Shown one piece after another: positions 25,941 to 34,808 of a stretch of DNA of 53,004 nt. Position numbers and translations under genes: made by a program. Positions within the stretch are counted from its first letter, which is position 1; every line of letters begins with the position of its first letter. This DNA is from Brevundimonas sp. UBA5936 (lineage in GTDB: Bacteria > Pseudomonadota > Alphaproteobacteria > Caulobacterales > Caulobacteraceae). The stretch is from positions 510 to 53,513 of the forward strand of contig DJDA01000020.1 in NCBI GenBank assembly GCA_002430835.1, in the 5' to 3' direction. Below the pieces are notes generated by a model that was not told the DNA's origin, made no database searches, and saw nothing but the letters and a program-made list of their open reading frames with translations.

Positions 25941-28031
25941 ATGGCCCGGTTATTTGACAGTCTTCGCCATGACGTGCGGGCGCAGGCGGATCGCTGGCCC
26001 CTGTGGTCGTCCGTCTGTTTCGGCGCAGGGTGTGCCGCCTACTTTGCCTTGAAGGATGAACCTGCGACGTGGCCGCTGGTGACGGCGGCCATGGTCTTGT
26101 TCGGAGCCTGGATCGTCGGGCGGGCGCGGGGGCTGCCACGCGCGGCGACCCTGATCCTGTTGATGCTGGCGTGCTTCGGCGGCGGCCTGGCGGTCGCCAA
26201 GCTGAGGGCCGAGGCCGTGGCGGCGCCGATCGCGCCTGCGGACATGAAGCCTACGCAGCTTGAGGGCTGGGTCATGGACGTGGATTCGCCGGGCCAGAAC
26301 GGCGCGCGCATCGTCGTGGCGCCTGTGCGGGTGCGCGGTCTGACGCCCGAGGCGACGCCTGAGCGGCTGCGGGTCACGGTGAAGGGGACGCCGCCGCCGC
26401 CCGGCGCGGCGATCCGCGTCTTCGGCATCCTGAATCCGCCGCCGCCCCCGGCCAGCCCCGGCGCCTATGACTTCGGCCGCAACGCCTATTTTCAGGGCAT
26501 GGGCGGGACGCTGTTCGCCTTGGGGCCGACGCGCGCCGCCGATCTGACGCCGCCGCCCTGGCGGGTGCGGATGGTGATGAAGGTCAACGCTGTGCGCTAC
26601 GCCCTGGCCGAGCGGATCGTGGCGCGCCTGGGCGAGCGGACCGGCGGGGTGGCGGCGGCCATGACCACGGGGCACGAGACCTGGATCCAGAGCCCGGACC
26701 TGGACGCCATGCGGGATTCGGGACTGGCGCACATCCTGTCGATCTCGGGCCTGCACATGGCGGTCGTGGGGGGCTTCGTCTTCTTCGCCGTGCGTCTGCT
26801 GGTCGCGGCCTGGCCGTGGCTGGCGTTGCGCGTCTCGGGCAAGAAGGTTGCGGCGATCGCAGGCCTGATCGCGGTCGGGACGTACCTGGTGATCTCGGGG
26901 TCGCCGCCGCCGGCCGAGCGGGCGGCGGTCACGGCCTCCATCGCCTTTCTGGCCGTATTGGCCGACCGGCAGGCGGTGACGATGCGGGCGCTGGCGGCGG
27001 CGGCTTTTGTCGTGCTGTTGCTGCGGCCCGAAGCCGTGGTGACGCCGGGGTTCCAGATGTCCTTTGCGGCGACGGCAGCCCTGGTCGCCCTGGTCGAGGT
27101 CTGGCCGCGCCGCATCCGAGAGTTCGCCGCGCCCTGGCCCATTGTCGCCGTGCAGCGGTTCGGCAGCTGGCTGTTGGCCGCCTGCGCCGCCAGCCTGGTC
27201 GCGGGCATGGCGACGGGGCCGTTCGCTATGCAGCATTTCAACCGCACGGCCGTCTATGGACTGATCGCCAATCTGGCGACGGCGCCGCTGGCGGACTTCA
27301 TCATGATGCCCGCCTTGGCGCTGGGCGCGGCGCTGGAGCCGCTGGGCCTGGGCGCGCCCTTCCTGTGGCTGGCGGGCAAGTCGGTGGATGTCATGCTGGC
27401 GATAGGGCACTGGGCGGCGGGTCTGCCCGGCGCGGTTCAGGCGATCCCCAGCGCCCCGGCGGCGGCTCTGCCGGTCGCTTTCGTGGGCATATTGTTCATG
27501 TGCCTGTGGCGCGGACGGTGGCGCTGGCTGGGCCTGCCGTTCGCGGCGGCGGTGCTGATCTGGCCGCGCCCGGCGCCGCCGGATGTCTGGGTCGGCGACG
27601 GCGGTGCGAATGCGGCGTATCGGCAGGGAGAGCAGGCGATCGTCATGCGGCCTGCGGTGCGTCAGTTCGCTAGCGATCTGTGGTCCCGGCGGCGGGGTCT
27701 GGAGGCGGTGGGGCGGCCGGGCGAAGGCTGGACCTGCAAGCGATCCTTCTGCGCGCCGGATAGCGAGGAAGGCGCGCTGGTGCTGTGGTGGGGCAAGGCG
27801 TCGCCTAGCGAGGCGCAGATGGATCATATGTGCCGCAGCGCCGAGGTGGTCAGCATAAGGGCTGTGGTCGCGGTCCTGCCGTCGTCATGCGAGGGGCGGC
27901 TGGTGCTGGACGGCGCGGATCATGCGCGCGGCGGTTCGGTGGAGCTGTGGCGCGATGGGGCCGGCGGCTGGCGCGCCCTGTGGGCGGCGGAGGTGCGGGG
28001 ACGGCGGCCGTGGGGCGGGGCTCACTCCTAA
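25941..28031 (+). CDS. comEC: ComEC/Rec2-family DNA uptake channel protein
   Basis: The inner-membrane protein has 696 residues from ATG 25941; earlier in-frame codons overlap the gltX promoter region. Two N-terminal helices lead into a DUF4131-type OB-like periplasmic region (GWVMDVDSPGQNGARIVV). The competence domain has the signature LAHILSISGLHMAVVGGFVF, then SGSPPPAERAAVTASIAFLAVL. The C-terminal 130 residues (after VWVGDGGANAAYRQGE) keep little of a metallo-beta-lactamase nuclease core: the HxHxDH motif is not visible. ComEC carries single-stranded DNA across the inner membrane in natural transformation. Confidence 0.88.
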   Translation: MARLFDSLRHDVRAQADRWPLWSSVCFGAGCAAYFALKDEPATWPLVTAAMVLFGAWIVGRARGLPRAATLILLMLACFGGGLAVAKLRAEAVAAPIAPADMKPTQLEGWVMDVDSPGQNGARIVVAPVRVRGLTPEATPERLRVTVKGTPPPPGAAIRVFGILNPPPPPASPGAYDFGRNAYFQGMGGTLFALGPTRAADLTPPPWRVRMVMKVNAVRYALAERIVARLGERTGGVAAAMTTGHETWIQSPDLDAMRDSGLAHILSISGLHMAVVGGFVFFAVRLLVAAWPWLALRVSGKKVAAIAGLIAVGTYLVISGSPPPAERAAVTASIAFLAVLADRQAVTMRALAAAAFVVLLLRPEAVVTPGFQMSFAATAALVALVEVWPRRIREFAAPWPIVAVQRFGSWLLAACAASLVAGMATGPFAMQHFNRTAVYGLIANLATAPLADFIMMPALALGAALEPLGLGAPFLWLAGKSVDVMLAIGHWAAGLPGAVQAIPSAPAAALPVAFVGILFMCLWRGRWRWLGLPFAAAVLIWPRPAPPDVWVGDGGANAAYRQGEQAIVMRPAVRQFASDLWSRRRGLEAVGRPGEGWTCKRSFCAPDSEEGALVLWWGKASPSEAQMDHMCRSAEVVSIRAVVAVLPSSCEGRLVLDGADHARGGSVELWRDGAGGWRALWAAEVRGRRPWGGAHS

Positions 28032-28037
28032 CCGCTC

Positions 28038-28057
28038 ATCCCGGCGTCCGCCGGGAT
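28038..28057. repeat. Short intergenic palindromic repeat, copy 1
   Basis: ATCCCGGCGTCCGCCGGGAT is an imperfect palindrome with CCCGGCG/CGCCGGG arms, just after the comEC stop. A second copy lies 110 bp away at 28148. It resembles the small palindromic elements scattered between genes in Caulobacterales. Confidence 0.6.
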
Positions 28058-28147
28058 CCAAATAGAGCCGGACGTGCTGTCGTTGGCTAGAAGAGGCCAG
28101 ATCACAGGCAAACTTCCAGACGACCCTGCTTGAAGCCAAAGCATTTG

Positions 28148-28166
28148 ATCCCGGCGTCCGCCGGGA
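28148..28166. repeat. Short intergenic palindromic repeat, copy 2
   Basis: The first 19 bases match copy 1 at 28038. It lies between the converging comEC and lexA genes and could fold as a terminator hairpin for either. Confidence 0.6.
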
Positions 28167-28190
28167 CGAGCGGGGATGGGGGAGGGCCCC

Positions 28191-28895
28191 TCAGTGATAG
28201 CGGCGCAGCAAGCCGACCAGCTTACCTTGAACCTCGACCTGATCGGGGCCGAAGATGCGGGTCTCATAGGCGCTGTTGGCGGGCTCGAGCGCGATGGACT
28301 GGCCCTTCTTGCGCAGGCGCTTCAGCGTAGCTTCCTCGCCTTCGACCAAGGCGACGACGATCTCGCCTGAGGAGGCGTTCTCCACCCGCTTGATGATGAC
28401 CGTGTCGCCGTCGAGGATGCCGGCCTCGATCATGGAGTCGCCTTCGATCTCGAGCAGGTAGTGCTCGCCCGCGCCCAGCATGGCTTCGGGGACGGGCAGG
28501 CGCTCGCGCTCGTGCTGGATGGCGGCGATGGGGGTGCCAGCGGCGATCTTGCCCAGCAGGGGCAGGTCGCGGACGTCGTTGGCGGCCTCGGCGACGGCGG
28601 GGCGAGGGTTCAGGCCGCCGCCCTGGATCACGTCGGGCTTGAAAGGCGCGCGGCCCTTGGCCGGCGCGGCGGTCGTCGCCTGTTCCGGCAGCTTCACCAC
28701 CTCCAGCGCGCGGGCGCGGTGGGCCAGGCGGCGGATGAAGCCGCGTTCCTCCAGTGCCGTGATCAGGCGGTGGATGCCCGACTTGGACGCCAGGTCCAGC
28801 GCCTCCTTCATCTCGTCGAAGGACGGCGAAACGCCCGTCTCCCGGATGCGCTCATGAATGAACATCAGGAGTTCGTGCTGTTTCTTCGTGAGCAT
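28191..28895 (-). CDS. lexA: SOS repressor LexA
   Basis: The 234-aa protein begins MLTKKQHELLMFIHERIRET, the LexA winged-helix domain (helix SFDEMKEALDLASKSGIHRL). The self-cleavage site is AAG in LLGKIAAGTPIAA. The catalytic Ser is in EGDSMIEAGI and the Lys lies further on in the S24 fold. The linker (about residues 75-105) is long, as in other alphaproteobacteria. LexA represses DNA-damage genes and cuts itself when RecA is activated. Two SOS boxes directly before the start show autoregulation. Another gene for cell division inhibition, common elsewhere, is not present here. Confidence 0.96.
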   Translation of the reverse strand: MLTKKQHELLMFIHERIRETGVSPSFDEMKEALDLASKSGIHRLITALEERGFIRRLAHRARALEVVKLPEQATTAAPAKGRAPFKPDVIQGGGLNPRPAVAEAANDVRDLPLLGKIAAGTPIAAIQHERERLPVPEAMLGAGEHYLLEIEGDSMIEAGILDGDTVIIKRVENASSGEIVVALVEGEEATLKRLRKKGQSIALEPANSAYETRIFGPDQVEVQGKLVGLLRRYH

Positions 28896-28908
28896 GGCGC
28901 AGAATCCA

Positions 28909-28923
28909 GAACAAGGCGTGAAC
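28909..28923 (-). promoter_or_regulatory. LexA SOS box 1
   Basis: On the minus strand this reads GTTC-ACGCCTT-GTTC, an exact alphaproteobacterial SOS box (GTTC-N7-GTTC), 14 bp before the lexA ATG. Confidence 0.85.
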
Positions 28924-28933
28924 CGTTGATGAT

Positions 28934-28948
28934 GTTCTGTAAGTGTTC
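28934..28948 (+). promoter_or_regulatory. LexA SOS box 2
   Basis: GTTC-TGTAAGT-GTTC is a second exact SOS box, in the opposite orientation to box 1 and 10 bp beyond it. Together they would cover the lexA promoter. Confidence 0.85.
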
Positions 28949-29016
28949 TGGCTAAAAGTCAACTAACGCCACGCTGAACCTCCGCGCCCGCCGCATGACG
29001 GGCGCGGAGCCGGGTC

Positions 29017-31113
29017 TTATTGCGCCGGAGCGGCCGGGGCGCCGTCCTTGTAGCGCGCGAACCACTCGATCATGGCGTTCATGCGGGCGGCGTTCTGGGA
29101 CGGGCGGACGGCCAGGCTGTGGCCGACGCCGGGGATCTTCACCAGGGCCGTTGGCACGCCGCGCAGCTGCAGGGCGGTGTAGTACTGCTCCGACTCGCTG
29201 ACCGGGGTGCGGTAGTCCTCGTCGCCGACGACGACCATGGTCGGGGTCTTGACGTTGCCGACCAGCGACAGCGGCGACCGGCGCCAGTAGGCCTCCGGGT
29301 TCTCCCACGGATATTCGCCGAACCAGTAGCGGGCGAAGAAGGCCGGGTTGTCGGCCGTCAGCACGAAGCTGGCCCAGTCGATGACCGGCTTCTGGACGAC
29401 GGCCGCCTTGAAGCGGTCGGTCTTGCCGACGATCCAGCTGGTCAGCACGCCGCCGCCCGAGCCGCCGGTGACGAACAGCTTGTTCGGGTCGGCGATCCCC
29501 TGAGCGATAATGGCGTCGACGCTGCTGATCAGGTCGTCATAGTCGTTCGACGGATAGTTGTGGTGGATCAGGTTGGCGAACTCGTCCCCATAGGAGGTCG
29601 AACCGCGCGGGTTGACCGACAGCACCGCATAGCCCGCAGCGGCGAATAGCTGGTTGTCGGTGGCGAAGTGCGGGCCATAGGCGGCGAAGGGGCCGCCGTG
29701 GATCTCCAGCACCAGCGGATAGCGCTGGCCCTCGACATAGTCGGCCGGGAGCGTCAGCCAGCTTTCGACCGCGCGTTGATCGTGGGAGGAGGCGACCTGG
29801 ATGCGGCGCACCTCGCCCAGGCGGCGGGCGCTGAGGAAGTCGGCGTTCAGGCGGGTCAGCTGGGTGCTGCGGCCGCCTTTCATGACGTGAACGTCGGCCG
29901 GGCGGCTGGAATCGCCGCGCGTATAGGCGATGGCGCCGTCGTCGGCCACGGTGAAGCCGCCGCCGGTGTAGGGGCGGCCGAAGTCGTCGCCGGTCAGATC
30001 CTCGATCAGGGTGGTGACGGCGCCGTCCAGCGACACGCGGGCGACCTTGGTGCGGCCCTGATCGTCATAGGCGACATAGACCGAGCGGCCGTCGCGGCTC
30101 CACACGGGAGACTGGACCGAGCGATCGAGGCTTTCGGTCAGGACGCGGCTGTTCGAGCCGTCGGCGTCCATCACATAGAGGCGGGTGTTGTGATAGCCCA
30201 TCCGCTTGTCGTCATAACCCAGGTAGGCGATGCGGCGGCCGTCGGGCGAGGCGACGGGCGCATTGTCCGGCCCCGCACGGCTGGTCAGGGCGGTCAGGCC
30301 GCCGGTCTGGACATCCAGGGCGAAGACTTCGCTGTCGGCGGCTTCGCGCTGCCAGTCGGGGCGACGGTTGGCGCTGAGGTAGAGGGTGCGGGAATCGGCC
30401 GACCAGGACAGGCCGCCGCCGTGATGGAAGTCGCCATGCGTCAGCTGGCGCGCGCCGCCGCCCTGCGACCCGACGACGAAGACGTGGCGGAAGCCCGGCT
30501 TCAGATAGCCCTGGCCGTCGGAGCGGTAGGAGACGCTGTCGATGATCTCCAGCGGCGGCGCCCACTGGGCGCCCTCGGGCTTGGCCAGGGGGGAGCCGAT
30601 CTTGGGCTTCTCGCCGGGGACCAGGACGGAATAGGCCAACTGCTCGCCGTTGGGCGACCAGCTGACGCTGGACGGGGTGTTGGGCAGGTTGGTGACGCGG
30701 ACCGATTCGCCCGACGCCATCCAGCGCACGAACAACTGCGGCGCGCCGCCCTCGGCGCTGGAGATGTAGGACAGGCGCGCGCCGTCCGGCGACCAGCGCG
30801 GCTGGCGATGCGACCCGGCCGAGGCGACCAGGGGCGAATGGCGGCCGGTCTTGACGTCGATCAGCCAGATGGTCGGCCGCATCCGGTCGGTCATGATGTC
30901 GGCCGTCTGGCGGACATAGGCGATCTGCCCGCCGTCCGGGCTGATCTGGGCGTCGGAGGCGACCTCCATGCCGAACAGGTCTTGCGCGGTGAACAGGCCG
31001 CGGTCGGCGGTCGGCAGGCTAGGCGCGGCGGCCGTCTGGACGGCGGTTTGCGCCATCGCGGGCGCGTGTGCGCTGAGGATCAGGGCGCAGGCCGCCCAGG
31101 CGAACTTGTTCAT
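29017..31113 (-). CDS. Exported S9-family serine peptidase (acylaminoacyl/dipeptidyl peptidase type)
   Basis: The 698-aa protein starts at ATG 31113 with a signal peptide (MNKFAWAACALILSAHAPAMAQ). An N-terminal beta-propeller of PD40/TolB-like blades (AQISPDGGQIAYVRQ, QPRWSPDGARLSYIS and similar) covers about residues 40-420. The C-terminal alpha/beta-hydrolase domain has the nucleophile Ser near residue 553 (VTGGSGGGVLTSW), Asp near 632 (VVVGDEDYRTPVSES) and His near 664 (IPGVGHSLAVRPSQ). Such enzymes trim short peptides in the periplasm. It follows the autotransporter gene in the same direction but a strong hairpin separates them. Confidence 0.92.
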   Translation of the reverse strand: MNKFAWAACALILSAHAPAMAQTAVQTAAAPSLPTADRGLFTAQDLFGMEVASDAQISPDGGQIAYVRQTADIMTDRMRPTIWLIDVKTGRHSPLVASAGSHRQPRWSPDGARLSYISSAEGGAPQLFVRWMASGESVRVTNLPNTPSSVSWSPNGEQLAYSVLVPGEKPKIGSPLAKPEGAQWAPPLEIIDSVSYRSDGQGYLKPGFRHVFVVGSQGGGARQLTHGDFHHGGGLSWSADSRTLYLSANRRPDWQREAADSEVFALDVQTGGLTALTSRAGPDNAPVASPDGRRIAYLGYDDKRMGYHNTRLYVMDADGSNSRVLTESLDRSVQSPVWSRDGRSVYVAYDDQGRTKVARVSLDGAVTTLIEDLTGDDFGRPYTGGGFTVADDGAIAYTRGDSSRPADVHVMKGGRSTQLTRLNADFLSARRLGEVRRIQVASSHDQRAVESWLTLPADYVEGQRYPLVLEIHGGPFAAYGPHFATDNQLFAAAGYAVLSVNPRGSTSYGDEFANLIHHNYPSNDYDDLISSVDAIIAQGIADPNKLFVTGGSGGGVLTSWIVGKTDRFKAAVVQKPVIDWASFVLTADNPAFFARYWFGEYPWENPEAYWRRSPLSLVGNVKTPTMVVVGDEDYRTPVSESEQYYTALQLRGVPTALVKIPGVGHSLAVRPSQNAARMNAMIEWFARYKDGAPAAPAQ

Positions 31114-31173
31114 ATGAAACCCCCTCTGGTTTGGAGGGATCATAGAAAGGCGCGAGGGCGCGGCAAGATAGGG

Positions 31174-31206
31174 AAAGGGCCGCCGGAACGAATCCGGCGG
31201 CCCTTT
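31174..31206 (-). terminator. Terminator after the autotransporter gene
   Basis: AAAGGGCCGCCGGA (31174-31187) pairs over 14 bp with TCCGGCGGCCCTTT (31193-31206), with a 5-nt loop. It is 24 bp beyond the autotransporter stop and can work in both directions, having T-runs on both strands. Confidence 0.88.
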
Positions 31207-31229
31207 TTCATTCGCGTTCCGAAGAAAAA

Positions 31230-34200
31230 TCAGAACTTGAAGCTGGCCCGCAGCAGCAGGGTGTAGCGGACGTAGTCTTCCAGCAGTTCGGCGTCGCCGG
31301 TGATCGACAGCAGCCCCAGGTCGTTGCCGACGTTCAGGCGGAAGCCGAGGATCGGACCGCCGCCCTCGATGCTGGCGGGTTCCAGGGTGAAGGCGTCGCC
31401 GCCCGAAGCCAGGCGGGCGATGGTGGTCCCGGCGTCGACCGAGAAGTTCTGACGCCAGCCCAGACGGACTTCGGGGCGGATCCAGCCTTCCTTGCCGAAG
31501 CCGTAGCCGATGTTCACGGCGGCCACGCCCGAGAAGATGTGGCCGTCGCGCTCATCGATATCGAGGTCGAAGCCGTCGCCGCCGCCGCGTTCGGTGCGGG
31601 CGTCTTCGCTCAGCGAGAAGTATTCGACATAGGCTTCGGGACGGATGTTCAGGCGGCCGAAGTGACGCTCGTACGAGGCGCCGCCGGCGGCGGCCAGGGT
31701 GAAGCCGTGCCAGTCGGACTCGTTCTTCAGGTTGATGCCGTCGGCGACCAGTTTACGCGTGGCGCTGAAGGAGGCGTAGCCGCCCGCCGCACGCGCCCAG
31801 GTCGTCCAGTACTGGCCTTGAGCGCGCCAGTAGAGGCCCAGCTCGAGCAGGTTGGCCGACAGGACTTCTTCAGCCGCCGCTTCGGGGTCTTCCAGATCCG
31901 ACGAGGTGAAGGCCGCCGTCAGGCCGAAGGCGCCCATGTTGGTGCCGCGCTCGACGCCGCCCGCCAGGCCGAAGCCTTCAGAACGGAAGCCGTAGGTGTC
32001 GGTCTTGTCCTTGTCGGCGTAGAAGTTGATCTCCTGCACCCAGGCGCTGGTCTCGCCCGGCGCGGCGGCGGCGTTGCGGCCGGTCAGGGCGCGGGTCACG
32101 GCGTCGACGCCGCTGGCCAGCGACAGCAGCGGGCCGCCTGAGTGGTCGGGCAGCAGTTGCTGATAGATGTTGAAGAAGCCGTCGCGGTCCGTCTGGTTCA
32201 GCATGGCCGCGCGGATCAGCTCATTGTCGGCCAGGCCGGCGTAGAGCACGTCATAGGCGGCGGCCTCGGCCTTGATCATGCCGGCCTCTTCCGCGGTGCG
32301 GCGGCGGGCGTCGACCGTCAGCTTGCCGGCGGCGTCGTCGACGTTGGCCTTGACCACGAAGGCGTAGGGCGAGTTGGACTGCAGCAGATCCTGGTCGATG
32401 GCGCCGACGTTCAGGTCGCCCGCCTCGATGATGGTGAAGGACGTCGGATCCTGGATCAGCGAGTTGAAACGGACGCCCAGGCCCGCGCCGTCGGCCAGGT
32501 CGGCGCTGCCGCTGACCTTGAAGCCGCCGGAAGCGTTGTTCGCCGGGTCCAGGGTCACGATCAGATTGCCGTCGGCGCCGACGTTCAGGTTGCTGACAGC
32601 GACCTGGCCGGTCTGGCGCGCGTCCAGAGTGCCCTTGGAGATGTCGATGTCCAGTTGGCCGTCGCCGTTGGACAGCTTCCCGGTCACGACGGCGCCGCCG
32701 CTGATGGACAGGCGATCGGCGCCGGTCCCGAAGGAGATGTCGCCGTTCACCGTGCCGTTGCGGATATCCAGCACATCGGCGCCCGAACCCAGGCGGATGT
32801 CGCCGCGGATGGCGGGCTCATTGATGTCCGGCACGCCGTCCTTGTCAGCGTCGGGCAGTTTGTGATCGGGGATGACCACGCCGTCCTGCACCAGGGTGAC
32901 GCCCGTGCTGTTGGCGCTGACGTCGACGGCGATGGCCGATCCGGTCTGGGCCACGTCCTTTTCAGGGCTGATGACGGCCTGGATCTTGCCGGTGTTATTG
33001 ATCGACGTCAGCGTGCCCGACTCGTCGCGCAGGGCGACGGCGTCGCTCTTGGAGCCGTTCACGCCGGCTGAGAGGGTGCCGGAGTTGGTGAACGAGGTGA
33101 CGTTGGCGCCCTGGTTGATCAATACGCCCGCAGCCACATTGGCTTCGGTACCCGACGAAACGCTCTGAATCACGCCGGAGTTGACGACGCCGGGAACCGT
33201 AGCGCCCGCGCCGACCAGAACGCCGGTGCTATCGCCCGTGTTCGCCGTGACGGTGATCGTGCCCTGGTTGTTCAGGCCGCCGGCCAGGCTGACCGAATGA
33301 CCCGTGCCGCCGATTTGAACGGCGGTGGCGTCGATGTTCTTGTATACGCCGGCCGCCTCGATGGCGCCGCGGTTGATGAAGGCATAGGCGTTGTCGCCGG
33401 TTCCGACGGCGCCGAGGCTGATGTCCTTGTCGGCCGATCCGACCAACACCGCCGGCGCGCCGCCGAACGTGCGAATGGAGGCCGTCGTTTCTTGAGCGTC
33501 GGGAATGCCGTCGCCGTCGCGGTCGTCGTCCTCGCGATTTTTCTTGCCGTCGCCGTCGTCGTCCTCATCGCCGTTCTTGACGCCGTCGCCGTCGTCGTCG
33601 CCCTCGATCCCGCCAGATCCATAGGACGGGGCGACGTCGAACAGCACGCCCTTGGCGACATCGCCCGCGATGCGAACGGCCGGGCCGCCCTGCAGCAGGT
33701 CGTCAGCGTCCAGGTTTTCGAGATAGGTAACGCCCTCGCGAGGTTCGCCCGTCGTGGGCTTGCTCGGCGGGGCCGTGGTGTAGCGATAGCCGGTGCTGGT
33801 GACGGCGCCTTGAATCTTGACGGCGCCGTCGACCGCACCGTCGATGGCGACGCCGACCGCGTTTTCGCCGACCGCGGTCACGCTGCCCAGGAGCGTGACG
33901 TCGCCCGTGACGTCGCCGGTCGTATGGATGCCGTAGGTGTCATTGCCGATGACGCTGATCTGGCCCTGGTTGAAGAGGTTGCCGGTCAGCGGGGCCTCGA
34001 CGGTCAGGCCCGACGAATTGTTGCCTTCGACCTTGATAGAGCCGGACGATTCGATGCGGATGTTTCCGACCAGCGGGTCCGAGCCCGTGACGCGGACGCC
34101 GTGACGGTTCGTGCCGTCGGCGAACGGGCCGTCCAGGTCGCCGTCCTTGTCGTCGTCCTTATACTCCTCGATGGAGTCGGTGATGTTGATGGCGCCGCCG

Positions 34201-34508
34201 ATGGTGACGTCGCCGGTGTTGCCGCCGTTGACCAGGACGCCCGTAGCGCCGTCGGCGGCCTTGAGCATGTCGATCTTGGAGCCGGCGTCCAGCTTCACGT
34301 CATTGCTGGAATTCAGCGTCACGGCGGCGCCGGAGGTCACGGTGATCGAGCCGCCGTTGGCGAGCCGAACGTCGTCGGGAGCGCCGTTGTTGGCGGTCGC
34401 GGTGCTGATGGGCGTCGTCCGCCCGTTGGAGATGACCTGTTCGGCCTGAACGCCGGAAGCGACCAGCAGGGGAGCGATCGCAACAGCGCTCGCGAGCAAG
34501 ATACGCAT
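31230..34508 (-). CDS. Autotransporter (type Va) with acidic calcium-site-like inserts in the passenger
   Basis: The protein has 1092 residues from ATG 34508 behind a GAGGGG ribosome site. The signal peptide is MRILLASAVAIAPLLVASGVQA. The passenger is rich in G/T/V/N repeats of beta-helix type (GSITVTSGAAVTLNSS, GSIKVEGNNSSGLTVEAP). Three acidic segments interrupt it: KDDDKDGDLDGP (about residue 115), a long DDDGDGVKNGDEDDDGDGKK run (about 303-345) and DADKDGVPDINE (about 555). They look like thrombospondin-type-3/EF-loop calcium sites. The last 280 residues form an outer-membrane beta-barrel ending in LLLRASFKF with the terminal Phe. It is probably a surface adhesin or shield protein; the function is unknown. 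Confidence 0.9.
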   Translation of the reverse strand: MRILLASAVAIAPLLVASGVQAEQVISNGRTTPISTATANNGAPDDVRLANGGSITVTSGAAVTLNSSNDVKLDAGSKIDMLKAADGATGVLVNGGNTGDVTIGGAINITDSIEEYKDDDKDGDLDGPFADGTNRHGVRVTGSDPLVGNIRIESSGSIKVEGNNSSGLTVEAPLTGNLFNQGQISVIGNDTYGIHTTGDVTGDVTLLGSVTAVGENAVGVAIDGAVDGAVKIQGAVTSTGYRYTTAPPSKPTTGEPREGVTYLENLDADDLLQGGPAVRIAGDVAKGVLFDVAPSYGSGGIEGDDDGDGVKNGDEDDDGDGKKNREDDDRDGDGIPDAQETTASIRTFGGAPAVLVGSADKDISLGAVGTGDNAYAFINRGAIEAAGVYKNIDATAVQIGGTGHSVSLAGGLNNQGTITVTANTGDSTGVLVGAGATVPGVVNSGVIQSVSSGTEANVAAGVLINQGANVTSFTNSGTLSAGVNGSKSDAVALRDESGTLTSINNTGKIQAVISPEKDVAQTGSAIAVDVSANSTGVTLVQDGVVIPDHKLPDADKDGVPDINEPAIRGDIRLGSGADVLDIRNGTVNGDISFGTGADRLSISGGAVVTGKLSNGDGQLDIDISKGTLDARQTGQVAVSNLNVGADGNLIVTLDPANNASGGFKVSGSADLADGAGLGVRFNSLIQDPTSFTIIEAGDLNVGAIDQDLLQSNSPYAFVVKANVDDAAGKLTVDARRRTAEEAGMIKAEAAAYDVLYAGLADNELIRAAMLNQTDRDGFFNIYQQLLPDHSGGPLLSLASGVDAVTRALTGRNAAAAPGETSAWVQEINFYADKDKTDTYGFRSEGFGLAGGVERGTNMGAFGLTAAFTSSDLEDPEAAAEEVLSANLLELGLYWRAQGQYWTTWARAAGGYASFSATRKLVADGINLKNESDWHGFTLAAAGGASYERHFGRLNIRPEAYVEYFSLSEDARTERGGGDGFDLDIDERDGHIFSGVAAVNIGYGFGKEGWIRPEVRLGWRQNFSVDAGTTIARLASGGDAFTLEPASIEGGGPILGFRLNVGNDLGLLSITGDAELLEDYVRYTLLLRASFKF

Positions 34509-34808
34509 TCGTAAGAAACCCCTCGTGGTCGCACGCGCAAGGATTGAAGGCGACCCTCCTATCAGGGTCCACGCCCGCACGCCCCAAGTTTCTCGAATTT
34601 GAGGCGAATGCAAGACCGGCCGTAGGGAGATCAACCTGAACGGCAGATGAAAAGCGTCGGCGTGCGACCGGATTGCGACGGGCTCTTGAGCGCGACGGTT
34701 GCAAGCGGTAGGGGGCCGAAAAGCACGGTGAAGATTAACCGGGCCCGTCGCATCCAAAGCCGGAGCTTTAGCGTTAGCGTGAAGAACGACAGGCAGAAGG
34801 TCCACCGC
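34509..34808. promoter_or_regulatory. Divergent gap between autotransporter and glycosyltransferase genes
   Basis: No gene of good quality fits these 300 bp. GACCCT (34552-34557) and AGGGTC (34564-34569) form a 6-bp inverted repeat with a 6-bp spacer, 44 bp before the autotransporter start, a possible operator. No clear -35/-10 pair was found by eye. Confidence 0.3.
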
